Positions 50,560 to 63,457 of a stretch of 64,000 bases of DNA are shown piece after piece. The stretch covers positions 16,360,647-16,424,646 of the forward strand of contig CM022678.1 in assembly GCA_012295275.1 (NCBI GenBank), read 5' to 3'. This stretch comes from Chrysomallon squamiferum. Its lineage: Eukaryota; Mollusca; Gastropoda; Neomphalida; Peltospiridae. A program made the translations under genes and the position numbers. The notes under the pieces were generated by a model, which saw nothing but the letters and a program-made list of their open reading frames with translations, had not been told where the DNA came from and did not search any database. Positions within the stretch are counted from its first letter, which is position 1. The number at the start of each line of letters is the position of its first letter.

Positions 50560-50800
50560 AATGAAAAGACATGTAATGTCTAATGTCTCCTACTGTCCTG
50601 CAATATTATTTACGCAAAAGCCAAATATCATTAAACAAACCATTTCACTTCAAATGTTGAGTGTTTTACATTTTCACACATACAGAATACAGAGCAGACT
50701 TCTTCTACATAAAATAGTTATAATCATTCTTAGAACAAGCAAGTGAAATCACTTTGCATTGCCAAGAACAGAAACAAATAATTAAAACTGAATGACCTTT
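50560..50800 (-). repeat. Arm of the inverted duplication with 28595-28811
   Basis: Reverse complement of the segment downstream of Sulf (TCCTACTGTCCTGCAATATT, CACTTTGCATTGCCAAGAAC). Unlike the 28.8-kb copy, it is not followed by the Tigger-like element. Confidence 0.85.
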
Positions 50801-51309
50801 GAAAAAATCAAAAATCAAAAATAAAAAACACAACTATATTTTAATGATTATATATATATATATATATATAGACGGTGAAATGTATGTAAACAGGTCAACA
50901 TATTCCGGACGATTAGATGGAACTGAACTGAAAATAAAACCAAGAGGACTGTAGAGAGCAAATCGAGTTGAAAAACAAATAAACATATAAAGGGGAATAA
51001 CTCTTCTCATAACGATATCTTTGCAGACTGATTTTTAAGGTACATTTAAAGAATGCTAATAAATACAGTAACACTTTACATGCTTTCTTTTTGTCTTTGC
51101 TTCTGAGTAACTGTTTATCCAAAAGTGTTAATTACCAAGCAAAGTAGATACATACATACATACATACGTACGCACGTACCTTTTATCTCTGTTTCTGTAT
51201 AACTGTTTGTTTATCTAAAAGTGTTAGTTACTATAACACACAGTCCAGCGTAAAATAAGAGGAAAAAGGTTTAGTAGTTCATTTTATTTTGTTAAAGAGT
51301 ATTATTTAT

Positions 51310-51312
<3 letters not shown>

Positions 51313-51379
<67 letters not shown>
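51313..51379. repeat. (TC)n microsatellite
   Basis: About 33 TC units followed by GTGCGTGTATGTGTGAGTG and (TA)n. Confidence 0.95.
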
Positions 51380-51383
<4 letters not shown>

Positions 51384-52039
51384 GTGTATGTGTGAGTGTA
51401 TATATATATATATATATACAATAATAAAAAATGGAAAAATACAAATAATGACAGTATCATAAAAAAAAAGATAAACCATTTGGAGAATATAAATAATATA
51501 GCACATGAATTATTAACTAATCAAAACTTTTCAACACTGAAATGCTTTAAACAAATATTTTCCTAAATTACACAGTGATTTAGTATTTTCAATCTCACCA
51601 CTGTTACATAATATAATATACATATTCTTTCTGCTCTTTCTGTATTCCTATACCTGGGAGTCTCAGCTGTCAGCTGATGTGCAGATAGCTTCACTTTTAT
51701 TAAGTATCTTTTATAAATCATTGGTTTTAGATTCATCTAAATAAAACTGAATTGTAACAGCATGTATTTAGCTGAATTGAAAGATTCTGCCTTGCTTGGT
51801 CATATATTCTTTGCTTAATTATGCACAAATAATTTGTTATATTTTCATTAATCTGGGTAATAGGGTAAAACCCGATCACATTCAGTACACTTATATGCAC
51901 CATGGAGTTCCTGTAGAAGATCGCTTTAAGAGAGAATGTTTAAGAAGTATGTAGCCTGCAAAACAATGTAGATTCGAATGAAAGAGTGCTTCTTGATTAT
52001 GGATCATGGTTTACTAGCACTATTGGACCAAGTTCTATA

Positions 52040-52275
52040 TTCTTGTACCCCTTTCTTCGAAGCGTGCCTTCGAAGTTCCCTATCACTTGAAATGTGGAGT
52101 TCCCAGTGTCTTGCAGAGTGACGGATCTGAGTTTACAGCTGTTGTGTCAACGAACTGGTGGAATTGTGGACGGAATTTGCTGTTGTGCACAGGAAACCAA
52201 GACAACCCCAAAGCCAGCGCTCTGTACAGCGGGCAAACTCAGACATTAAGGACTGGTTAGTAGCCCAACTCAGAA
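52040..52275 (+). pseudogene. Integrase (rve) domain fragment of a KRBA2-like/Ty3-like retroelement
   Basis: Across two frames the + strand reads LVPLSSKRAFEVPYHL, VPSVLQSDGSEF and then ELVELWTEFAVVHRKPRQPQ, SVQRANSDIKDWLVAQL. This is the retroelement integrase core with the Asp of SDG. The expected glutamate of the SVERAN motif is Gln, and one frameshift lies between the blocks. Deletions remove other parts, so it is non-functional. The wording resembles the KRBA2/Ginger-type integrases common in molluscs. Confidence 0.75.
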
Positions 52276-52599
52276 CTTGACCAGTTGCTTTCGAACGCTT
52301 TTATCTTTCATCAGCGCCAGAGGGTGCTATTGTTTGATGATCTGAACAGAGAAGGCACGATGTCTCTTAAAGCAGCAGTGTCAAAGAGTCATCCGCAGGA
52401 GGGACAAAGGGATGTCAAAACAAAACGTAAATGTTTCAAGAACAATCGAGTTTATTTAAAACTGAAAACATGGACGTTAATTAATAAATAAATCAAGTTA
52501 GTTGTATAGTTTTAAAGAATTAAGAGTTTATTAATAAAAATAAAAAAATAAAACATTAACTTTTTAAAGTTTATTCAATAATTAATAAAACAGTATTGA

Positions 52600-52864
52600 G
52601 AAGTTTAATTATTAGTATTATTATTAATGTTACTTTCAGTATTAATATTAAAATTTAATAATTGAAGCAGTCAAATATTATCATTTAAAAGTTAGTTCAT
52701 TAAATTATCAGTGACAACATTACCACGTCATTCACTTTACTGTTCAACAACATTTTAATAACCAAGCGAAGTCTTTATGTATAATTATTACTGCAGAACC
52801 TGCTTTTATAAGATATATGACGTCATAAAAACAAGTTGTTTATATCCTGAAGACATTCAAGTTT
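52600..52864 (-). repeat. Copy C 3' region
   Basis: Reverse complement of locus A 3' UTR: AACAACTTGT, ATGACGTCATA, GCTTTTATAAGA, and CACGTCATTCACTTTACTGTT match 37940-38100. Confidence 0.8.
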
Positions 52865-52938
52865 TCATTCCGGGTCTGGAATAACCGGGTCTGCTGAACG
52901 AGGTAGGGCGGATTTGTTTGGTCTGATCAGTTCAGAAA
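52865..52938 (-). CDS. Copy C terminal exon (minus strand)
   Basis: Acceptor ATCCTGCAG in phase 1. It encodes SELIRPNKSALPRSADPVIP-DPE, then TGA at 52867-52865. Compared with locus A the tail is cut by the TGA, but the out-of-frame remainder KLECLQDINNL is still recognisable 3' of the stop. Either a shortened product or a decayed copy. Confidence 0.45.
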
Positions 52939-52976
52939 CTGCAGGATAGTGATAAGAATAAAACAAACCAAAAAAT

Positions 52977-52978
<2 letters not shown>

Positions 52979-53017
<39 letters not shown>
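52979..53017. repeat. (ATT)n microsatellite upstream of the copy C terminal exon
   Basis: The same position relative to the exon (just before the acceptor) as the (AAT)n tracts of locus A. Confidence 0.85.
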
Positions 53018-53020
<3 letters not shown>

Positions 53021-54790
53021 TTTGTGTTTAAACGATTACATTTTAAACTAAAGGATTCATTCCGTTTCGTTTAAAATTCATTTCATAGATAGATATATTA
53101 ATGTCAAAAAGCGTAAATTACGAAATCATGACGACGGAATTAGAAAAAAACAAATGAGAACAACTAATTTAAAAATAAACAGAAAAGAAAAACAAAACAA
53201 ATAAATAAATAAATAAATAAATAATAAAATAAAATAAAATAATAATAATAATTTAAATGACATATTTATTTATATAATTAGTACGATGCCTTAGCTCAGC
53301 AGAAAACGCTAGTCTGGCCCATCAAAAAATACAATAGCCTGTATCACAGAAATATAAAACTTTGAAAGCACATACCTTTTTATAAAAACAAGGAAGTAAA
53401 AAATTAAGGGAAATAATAACATTCGAGAACTAAACAAGAAGATAAAAGTTAATTTTCTTTATTTCACACTAGAAAAATAATGAATTTTAAATATGTGATT
53501 TCTGCTTCGACAATATTTACTAAAAACCGTAAACTATAATTTCACCCGAGCTTTTAATGGCGACTTCGCCGAGTTTCAAGTATCTTCAGACTATGTCTGT
53601 TCTTGCAGGACGTATACAAAAAGTGAATATTTCTCCAGTTCGAGATTATAAACTGTCTGTTTCTGTTAAATACTACATTGACGAGTTTTGATTAATGTTT
53701 ATTAATCTAAGTTGGTTTGTTATTTAAAGTGTAAAGTTTTTCAGTATTGTCTATACTAAATTTTGCTCTATCATAACAGCTCTATTTTTCATAGCAGATA
53801 TCTTTTTATAAGAAAAGGAAATAAAAATGTAAGGAAAAACAACAAAACATTCGAGAACTAAACAGGAAGTAAAAGTGAATTTTCTTTATTTGACACTAAT
53901 ACTAGAAAAATAAATGAATGCTTCGATAAAAATTACTTAAAACCATAAACTACAATTTCACGATTTAGTTCTGCCCGCCAAGTTTCAAGTATTAAGTCTC
54001 TTCCTGCAGGACGTATATAAAAAGTAAATATTTCTCCAGATTTTAAAACCTACCTCTAAATGCAGGCTTGCATAGTCGTGTGACAAAATAGGGTGGATCG
54101 ACTGAAAGTAAACTTTTATTTATGTTCATTTATGTTTATTGTTTATACTTAAATTTTCCTTATGACAGTACTGGATTATAAACTGTTTCTGTTAAATAAC
54201 ACGCTGACAGGTTTTTAACTAATGTTTATTTATCTAAGTTTTTAGCTAATTATGGGGAATGTAGCTAGGGAGCAAGAAAATAACAACGTCAGGCTGGAAT
54301 TATTTTATCATCAATGTACATCAATAATATTAATCTATTATAAACCGGTTAATGACCTATGTGGATATATATTTGATATTTTTAACTGCTCTTATTTTTT
54401 ATTTTATTACTTCTTTTTTTTCTCTTTTTTTTTTGTGCCATAATAATTTATGAAGCTTTTGCATATTAACTTGCTAATTGTGTTGGTAGATCGGATTATA
54501 AAGTTTCTGTTTCCGTTAACTGTCAAGTTGGCAAGTTCTAACCAATGTTTATTTATGTATGTTGTTTATACTAAATTTTTCTACTTTCATTTCAGTTTTT
54601 ATAAACTTGTTCAACTCTTCTTCTGTGTCTTCCTAAAGATTAAATTGTCACACATGAAGTGAGTTTGTAGGTCATTGTGTTTTTCTCTTAAGTTTCCAAA
54701 CTTTTAATTCTCATATTTGTTGTTTATTATTATCTCTAGAACTGTTCATATGTGACACAACAGTTTCAAAATTCCGAGAAGTTTTTTATT
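53018..54790 (-). repeat. Inverted copies of the locus A intron unit
   Basis: GGCGACTTCGCCGAGTTTCA, CACGATTTAGTTCTGCCCG, GGACGTATATAAAAAGTA and AACTGTTTCTGTTAAAT are reverse complements of the locus A intron sequence, present at about 53540-53700, 53850-54060, 54150-54240 and 54490-54600. Confidence 0.75.
54054..54101 (-). CDS. Copy C exon, DPPYFVTRLCKPAFR type (minus strand)
   Basis: Acceptor TTACTTTCAG, donor AGAG|GTAGGT; 48 bases, phase 1-1, homologous to the DPPYSATGPVSRRS exon of locus A. Heavily substituted but still open and splice-competent. Confidence 0.45.
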
Positions 54791-55270
54791 CATTTCAAAA
54801 TGTTCGTTAATGTAAATTCATACCCGTTTCCAATTTTTACTTTTTTTTTTATATCAATCATTTTACCACTAATGTCTTGTACAGCTACATCCATACTGTT
54901 CAGTCGTTTCTCAATCATGTCCAGTTTTTCCAATTTATCGCACATCATATCTAACTTTCTAGTCAAAGTATCTGATTTTATACTGACATCTTGACTGTGC
55001 ACAACTGGTGAAATTAAACCAGAATACTCACCGTGGAATCATTAGGTTTGTCCATATTGTCCATACTGTGACTGCTGAGACTGTTGGTTGGCTGTTTACT
55101 GTTGAATTGGTTTTGACTGATAAAATGGTGCAGATGAACAACTCTTTATTCTGTGTATTTGACGTCCTTATAATAGCGAGTTCTTGACCAGCTTGGCTAC
55201 TGCTTACCCTTACTTTCTGTTCACTTTCTCCACATATATTTTTTTCTCTATTTACCTGTTTTATTTTCAT
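54790..55270 (-). pseudogene. Coiled-coil ORF1-like fragment of a LINE
   Basis: Two overlapping minus frames: KLDMMCDKLEKLDMIEKRLN with VAVQDISGKMIDIKKKV (heptad-like coiled coil), preceded in another frame by MKIKQVNREKNICGESEQKV. Coiled coils of this form occur in ORF1 proteins of mollusc LINEs. A frameshift near 55030 separates the parts. The element family is not identifiable. Confidence 0.5.
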
Positions 55271-55419
55271 GTTGCGTACTCATGTATCCTGAGCAACAAT
55301 ATTGACTGATAAAGCAGATACAGCAACTTTTAAAACCAATAAACATTATATATTTCATTTTAGAAACGAGAAACACGACTTTCATTTCCACGAATAGTTT
55401 TCAGATAATTTAGTTCTGC

Positions 55420-55620
55420 TCGCCCTAGCTTTTTTAATGTAGACTTTGCCCAGCTTCAACTGTCTTCAGATTAAAGCAGGATGAAGATAAAAAATAATTA
55501 ATATTTCTCTAGATCGAAATTGCTTTAAAACCTGCCTTTAGGTCGTCCTTTTCTGTGTATCTTCTGTCATTTTTTTACATCAGTAACTTGTTTAGTCCAG
55601 CGAATTATTGAGTGAATATT
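55420..55620 (-). repeat. Inverted copy of the family first-exon region
   Basis: The reverse complement reads AAACACCGAATATTCACTCA...AAAATGACAGAAG...CTAAAGGCAGGTTTTAAAG, parallel to 30255-30450 and 59735-59840. Its ATG frame meets TAA after ten codons and the donor is GC, so a functional start exon is doubtful. Confidence 0.55.
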
Positions 55621-55809
55621 CGGTGTTTGTTTGGCTTGGAATCGAAAGTCTGTACATAATATATAAATATATTTTAAATTTATTGTAATTTCTTTTCATA
55701 TTGTCAATATATAAAACATGTAATTAGTTCATGAAGGTTTTCTTTTAAAGTACATAGAGAAAACTCATAAAAAGATTCTAACAACCTTAAACGTTTTATT
55801 TTCATCTTT

Positions 55810-56420
55810 GTATGCATAAATTCTACATACGAAACAAATAGGAAAGGAAATGTTTTACTTACTATTCACATCTGAATGTGCGTGTGTGGGTGTGTGTGTG
55901 TGTGTGTGTGTCCGGAAGAAGTTGTTTTCAACTGGGAAACAATTGCTATTCTCAAAAGATAGTATTAAACCTTCAAACTTTGAAAACTGTGAAAAATGAG
56001 ACGTAATAAAAAGTAAATAAGCAGGAATACAAACTGATACCCAGTACAAACCAGGGTACATCTAATCTTTAAATTATCGATCTATTTATGGAATCCATGA
56101 TCTCCTTTCAAACCTGAAACCAATAAAATATAATAAAATAAAATAATATTTAATGTTTTTGTGTTGTTGGTAAGGATTTATTTTTAATAAACGAAAAGGC
56201 TCAAGTTAGGCTTGGGTGTCCTCTACGGTCATCTAGGTCAACCTTTTTTATTTTGTTATTCAGAAAAATAGCAGTGTTGTTGGGTTCAAATTTTAGGTCA
56301 AAGTTATCACAGGTGAGATAATTTTTATAAGGTCATAGAGCCCTGAACTAAAAAGAGTTTGACAGCTAATGGATAAGACGCTTGGTTATTCATACATGAT
56401 AACAGAAACAAATAATTTTA
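55810..56420 (-). repeat. Second inverted copy of the 58.3-59.35 kb segment
   Basis: AAATTCTACATACGAAACAA, GGAAAGGAAATGTTTTAC, TAGGTCAACCTTTTTTA and AGAGTTTGACAGCTAATGGA parallel 48880-50040. A (GT)n lies at 55886-55910. Confidence 0.75.
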
Positions 56421-57373
56421 AATATGTATACAAACACAGATCAGGAAGTATAATGAAAATTAACAGTATTAGAAAAAAAAAAGAAAAAAACAACAGTTGT
56501 TTAATTGCTATTATTTCTTTGTGCCGTAATAATTTATTTGCATATTAAATTGCTTATCGTTTTAGTAGATCGGATTATAAATTGTCTCTTTCTGTTAACT
56601 GTCTGTTTACAGGTCTAACCAATGTTTATTTATGTTTATTGTTTATACTTATTGTAAAAGTACCGTATAGTAGTTGTAGTAGCAGTAGTAGTAGTAATAG
56701 TATAAGTAGTAGTATAACAAGTACATCATAAAACAATTGTAGCAGCAGAGGTAATAGAAACAATAAAAGCATGACGTAGTTGTTATGATAATGGCACAAG
56801 TTGTACAATAGTAATAGTAATGATACGAGCAGTTTAAAATATTTTTAATTACTTGAAAAAAAAGTATGAATTAATTTATATAATTATATAATGAATACAA
56901 GTTATTTAAAACCATCAGCAAAGGAAAGAATGTTAGTAAACTGGTATGCATATAAGGAATTAAAGTAAAATAAAAACAAATGAAACAAACTCATTTATTT
57001 ATATACATTTATATAATGAAAACTGAAAACTCTCGTCAGTCGCTTTGATTTGCGTTAATCTCGCCGTGACGTAATAACCTGCGTGACTTTGTAAGATCTC
57101 CCACCCAGGTAATAATTAGAAAGAATTTAAAAGTAATCATAAGAGATAAATCAGTAAGCAAGCAGTACTAATAATAGTAAAGGTACTTTAAGTGTTTAAA
57201 AACGAAATGTGAAACATATATAGATAGTCATTTAAAATTATCATTTAAAAGTTAATAAATCATTCAATATTACCATATTAAAATTAATAATTCACGACAT
57301 TGTTAATGAAACATTCAAAGCGTATCATTTAAAAGTTAATTCATTAATAAAAGTTAATTTATTAAAGATACTT
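56421..57373. other. AT-rich DNA without recognisable gene
   Basis: It contains a GTA-rich tract (56670-56710) and, from about 57180, the inverted 3' region of copy D (matching 60660-60880). No gene is supported. Confidence 0.55.
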
Positions 57374-57483
57374 TTAAGCTTGTAAATAGCATATTTCATT
57401 TTTAATATTAAAACTGATTAACATCACTGACACGTCATTCACTGGAACTGAAGGTGGATTGGACGGTCGTTGGCCTACTTTGT
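57374..57483 (-). CDS. Copy D terminal exon (minus strand)
   Basis: Acceptor ATTTTGTAG in phase 1. It encodes KVGQRPSNPPSVPVNDVSVM, LISFNIKNEICYLQA, then TAA. QRPSNPPSVPV matches locus B (TRPSKPPSVPI). The last part is translated from what is 3'-UTR sequence in locus B, so a deletion has fused exon and UTR and made a new C-terminus. Confidence 0.45.
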
Positions 57484-57501
57484 CTACAAAATCAGAACTA
57501 A

Positions 57502-57505
<4 letters not shown>

Positions 57506-57555
<50 letters not shown>
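57506..57555. repeat. (ATT)n microsatellite in copy D intron
   Basis: About 17 ATT units immediately upstream of the copy D terminal exon on its strand. Confidence 0.85.
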
Positions 57556-57556
<1 letters not shown>

Positions 57557-57845
57557 GGTCAATAGATAGGTCAATGTCAAAAATCGTAAATTAAGAAACG
57601 AGGAAGACGGAAGTAGATTAATAAAAAAAAATGAAAACAACTGATTTAAAAATGAACTGAAAAGAAAAGAAAGCTGATGACCTGGTACAATGAATTCATT
57701 TAAAATAAAACTATTCTAAATGACGTATTTATTTATATAATTAGTACGATGCCTTTGCTCCACAGAAAACTGTATTTGCGCTAATCTGGCCCATGAAGAA
57801 ATAAAATAGTCTGTGTCAACTCACAGAAACATAAAACTTTGATAC

Positions 57846-57938
57846 CTGGTGAAACAACACGCGGGTCTTCTGGTCGGGGTGGGTTTGGTTTATCTGATGT
57901 GTTGTCTACTGGAACTGGAGGACTGGATGGTCGCAAGT
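57846..57938 (-). CDS. Copy D exon, LRPSSPPVPV type (minus strand)
   Basis: Acceptor GATATTTCAG, donor CCAG|GTATCA; 93 bases, phase 1-1. It encodes LRPSSPPVPVDNTSDK and NPPRPEDPRVVSP, closest to the locus A exon at 31562. It starts nine bases later, using an AG that lies inside the locus A exon. Confidence 0.5.
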
Positions 57939-58019
57939 CTGAAATATCCAAAAATGTATTATTATTATTATCTTTTATTGTTACTAATTTTAGAATGATT
58001 ATATAACAATATTCTTCTT

Positions 58020-59802
<1,783 letters not shown>

Positions 59803-59827
59803 ATGTTTTCAGGAAAACTGCCTACAG
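59803..59827 (+). CDS. Locus B exon 1: MFSGKLPT
   Basis: ATG at 59803, donor ACAG|GTAGGT, phase 1. Its upstream context and intron are those of the locus A unit. It joins in frame to the exon at 60319 to give a 48-residue, proline-rich, basic peptide. No signal peptide or membrane segment. Confidence 0.5.
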
Positions 59828-60318
59828 GTAGGTTTTAAAGTAAATTCGATCTGGAGACACATTCATTTTTTATCTACATCCTGCTTGAATAGGCGTAGTC
59901 TGAAGATACTTGAAACTTGGCGAAGTCACCATTAAAAGCTCGGGCGGGCAAAACTTAGTTATGAAATTATAGTATACGGTTTTTAGAAATTTTTATCGAA
60001 CCAGAAAGCACCTATATTATCTTCAAGAAATTATTACTGATACTAAAATTAGTTTTAAGGCACTCTCTTTGTTACTACAACTATATAACTTTTTTCTGTA
60101 TTGATTCCTTAATTTTTCTAATTATTACAAGAACATTGATGGTTCCGCGATTTGACTCAGTGCGAAATTAACGCAAATGCAATTTTCTGTGGAGCAAAGT
60201 CATCGTACTAATTACATAAATAAATACGTCGTTTAAATTATTTGTATTTTAAATGAATTCATTGTATTAGTTCATCAGCACAAAGTTAATAATAATAATA
60301 ATACATTTTTGGTTTTAG

Positions 60319-60440
60319 TTAGTCTACCCATCGTCGGGACACGACCGTCCAAACCTCCTTCAGTTCCAATCCGGAACGTACCGATAGACAGACCACCATC
60401 ACCACATCTTCCAGGTGCAACCGACTCTAAAAAGTCCTAA
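60319..60440 (+). CDS. Locus B exon 2: terminal exon
   Basis: Acceptor GGTTTTAG, phase 1. It encodes SLPIVGTRPSKPPSVPIRNV, then PIDRPPSPHLPGATDSKKS and TAA. RPSKPPSVP is the shared family core. The 3' UTR repeats AAACAACTTGGAGACGTCAT, CATCTTATAAAACGC and TCATGATAATTA. It is the simplest and apparently intact member of the family. Confidence 0.5.
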
Positions 60441-61145
60441 TGACGTCAGTTTCTAAACAACTTGGAGACGTCATGCATCTTATAAAACGCGGCTTCAGTA
60501 TGTCATGATAATTACGTAATAAACACTTTGTCGTCAAATGTGTGTGAGAGACGTCCTGTTATTATTCATAGTTATTCATTAGTCTTTGATTAATTTCTAC
60601 AAATATTATGATTAAAGAAAGTTAATATTTATTATAAATTTTGATATTTAAGTTTTACATTATGCTTTGTCAGTGTTGTTAATCAGTTTTAATACTAAAA
60701 TGAAATATGCTATTTACAAGCTTAAAAGTAGCTTTATTAAATTCACTTTTATTTGATACTGTTTGACTGTTCATTAACAATGTCGTGAATTATTAAATTT
60801 TAATAGGGTAATATTGAATGATTTATTAATAAATTAACTTTTAAATGATCATTTTTAACTGCTTCATTAATAATGTTGTCAATTATTAAATTTTAATATT
60901 AATACTTGAAAGTAACATTAACACTAATACTAATAATTAAACATCTTAATACTTTTTTTTATTAATTACTAATAAACTTTTAAAGGGTAATGTTTTATTG
61001 TTTTATTAATAAACTTTAAATTCTTGAAAGTAATGATACTTGATTTATTTATTAATTAACATCTAATGTTGGGTTTTTTAAAAATTAATCTCGATTTATG
61101 CCATAATTTTCAGTATGCAGTTTAGAATTGCTATGTGCGGTCAAC
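60441..61145 (+). other. Locus B 3' region
   Basis: AT-rich and homologous to the 3' sides of loci A (37950-38100), C (52600-52860) and D (57180-57370). No additional frame. Confidence 0.6.
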
Positions 61146-61146
61146 A

Positions 61147-61155
<9 letters not shown>

Positions 61156-61238
<83 letters not shown>
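61156..61238. repeat. (GA)n microsatellite, about 40 units
   Basis: GTGTGTGTGTGAGAG leads into GA repeats ending GAGACGTCAGTATG, the same flanks as the short tract at 60540-60556. Confidence 0.95.
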
Positions 61239-61463
61239 GTCAGTATGTAATGTTTTTTATCATTCAGATATTTCGTATATAATGGTATTTTCTGCTTTAC
61301 AAGTCCACTCTGTAATGTTAAATTCAACCTTTTTTTCGGGGGTGCAAACGTATCTATTAAAAAACAACAAAAGAACAAAACAAAAAACCCCAGGAATATA
61401 AACGGTAAATTGACAGCAATTTTTATAAATCAATAACTGAATAAGTCTGTCTATCCACTAGAT

Positions 61464-62372
61464 CAGTGGCTCTCAACCTTTTTTTGCCAATGGCACACCT
61501 ATGAAAAAATAGCGCACATTTGGCTAAATATATATGAACAATATCTGAATTTTGTAAAATAAAAACGTGGTACATCATAGACGTCATACAACCGTAGATA
61601 CAGACACATAGAATGACTCAAACTAAATAAAGAAAAACACAGCTATAAACTCACTTCATTGCAGTGTTTCGAATTTCATCAGCCAAATAGCTGGCTTCTT
61701 TAGTCTGAAATTTGTGCCTGGCTTTTATTCATAATTTCCTCAATGTCTGGTCGAATATGAAACACCCTCATTTCTTCTTCCATTGTACGTAATCTCTTGC
61801 ACTTCTTGTTTTTGATGTTGTTTAATGCTGAGAAGTCTAATTCACATATATAAGAAGTTGAAAATTAAAATAAAATTTCTAAAGCTCTTTTACATAATAT
61901 GGGAAACACCTCTGGAACTGAAATCCAAAATGAATCAATGGGCAGAGTCGAATATTTTAATTTTAACCCTCGGTCATTAGAAAGGGTGGCCAATTCTTCT
62001 TCTTCCTGTAACTCTAGTTCAATGTTGGAAAAATGATTTATGAAAGGATCTCTAATCCAATCATACTTTTCTGTCTTTAATGACGGAAAGTAATTGTTGA
62101 TGCTTTCGACCAGGGCTGTCAGATGAGTAAACACAATAGAGATAATTTGTCTAACGCAGGTAGAACGCAATAAAGGGAACATATCAAGATTGCCAGTGAT
62201 TGCACTTTTTTTTCCAAATCACTATTTTCTTTTTGAGGGCAACTAACTTGTCTGCTGAAGTGAGAATATTTTCGTTTTTACCTTGCATGCTACAGTTTGT
62301 TTTATTTTGGGATCATGTGGTTTTTCCCTTTTTTTTAGTGTGCCACTCAAAATTTCGCGGCACACTTAGGAA
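61464..62372 (-). mobile_element. hAT-type transposon relic (ZBED5/SCAND3-like transposase)
   Basis: The left end CAGTGGCTCTCAACC and the flanking CCAATGGCACACCT, with AGTGTGCCACTCAAAATTTC near the right end, are typical of hAT/Charlie-type termini. The interior codes on the minus strand for the C-terminal part of a ZBED5/SCAND3-like hAT transposase. Exact right end and target duplication are not certain. Confidence 0.75.
61650..62182 (-). pseudogene. C-terminal fragment of a ZBED5/SCAND3-like hAT transposase
   Basis: Open from 62182 to 61865 with LVESINNYFPSLKTEKYDWI, then RDPFINHF and DRGLKLKYSTLPIDSFWISV. Beyond the stop, frame-shifted pieces continue to the end of the usual hAT dimerisation domain. 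The N-terminal BED finger and catalytic region are absent. Confidence 0.8.
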
Positions 62373-62563
62373 GATCTTATGGCACTTGGGATTAGTTTTG
62401 GGATTAGTTTTGGTATTTCCCTTACGAGAAATACTTCATTCCAGATCGTTAGACTGGTGCCTACCGTTTTTAAAGATCTAGAGTCGACTTCAGAATATAT
62501 TTCTTTTGAATTTTGGTTATTGTTGATTTTCATGGTGTTGTCAGTAATGTTAATGTGTGGTTT

Positions 62564-62953
62564 CTATGAGATTTTTTTTTTTTTTCGATATCTGTGCGGG
62601 TTTTTTTTTTTTTTTTTTTTTTTTTTTGTGCCTCTATGGTAGCGCGGCGTTGATTCTGTTTGTGTTCTTTTTTTCCTCCTTACGGTTTCCCAGATACTGT
62701 TTGTCGCTATCGTTCTCAGCTTCTGTGTCGGAGTCGCGTAGGTATGCAAGTATGTGAAGGTTTCTGTTAATGATTTTTTGCTCAGCTGTTTTGTCGGAGT
62801 CAGAGTGTTTTCTCGTTTTTCTTTTGTCGCCAATTGTTTTTGTTTATTTCCTCTGAATTCGGGCTTTGCTCCATTGGCCGTTTCGAAACTCTAGTTTCCA
62901 TTTCTGAATCGTCAGAAACGGCGTTGTTTGTGTTGGTGAGTATATTTGCCATT
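62564..62953 (-). pseudogene. ORF1-like N-terminal fragment of a LINE
   Basis: The minus strand from 62953 reads MANILTNTNNAVSDDSEMET, then RVSKRPMEQSPNSEEINKNN. After a frameshift comes TPTKQLSKKSLTETFTYLHT, and in a third frame RDSDTEAENDSDKQYLG. The acidic/basic low-complexity style with SKRPMEQSP is what I expect at the start of Jockey-type ORF1. It may be from the same family as the 40.6-kb LINE. It stops at a T-run (62600-62627). Confidence 0.4.
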
Positions 62954-63426
62954 ATGTTAGTTATTTAAGACAGGGGAAAATAAATACAGAGAGAATGTGT
63001 TGAAAAAAAAAAAAACGGAGAAAAGAACAAACCGCAAATATAAGTAAAATAGTAAGGATGACAATAAAACAAATAGATAAAAATAATAGAAATAAGAATA
63101 TAAATCTCAGAATATATATATATATATATATATATATAATAAATAAAATAAAATAAAATAAAAATAATAAACAAAGTAAATGGGACTATAGCTTTTTGTG
63201 TGAGCATTCCAATCAGAGGACAACAATCACAACTTATGTTCCGAGTTAACATCATCTCGGAGTCGAGCTCTGTCGTTATTTACCAAATGCCAGCCTTTTT
63301 ATAACAACGCCACGGAGTTGAAAAATTAGCGGAAACAATAAAAAGAGCGGATCTGACTGAAGTAACAAATTTGGTTATGAAATCTGAATTCCGTGACAAT
63401 GTGTGTATGTGTTTGTTTCTCGTATA

Positions 63427-63457
<31 letters not shown>

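Larger units (their letters stand above)
50061..51980. other. AT-rich DNA without recognisable gene
   Basis: It holds an AAG/GAA-rich purine tract (50459-50560), the inverted arm 50560-50800, a (TA)n at 50851-50870, a (TC)n at 51313-51379 and a (TA)n at 51400-51418. No coding feature is supported. Confidence 0.6.
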
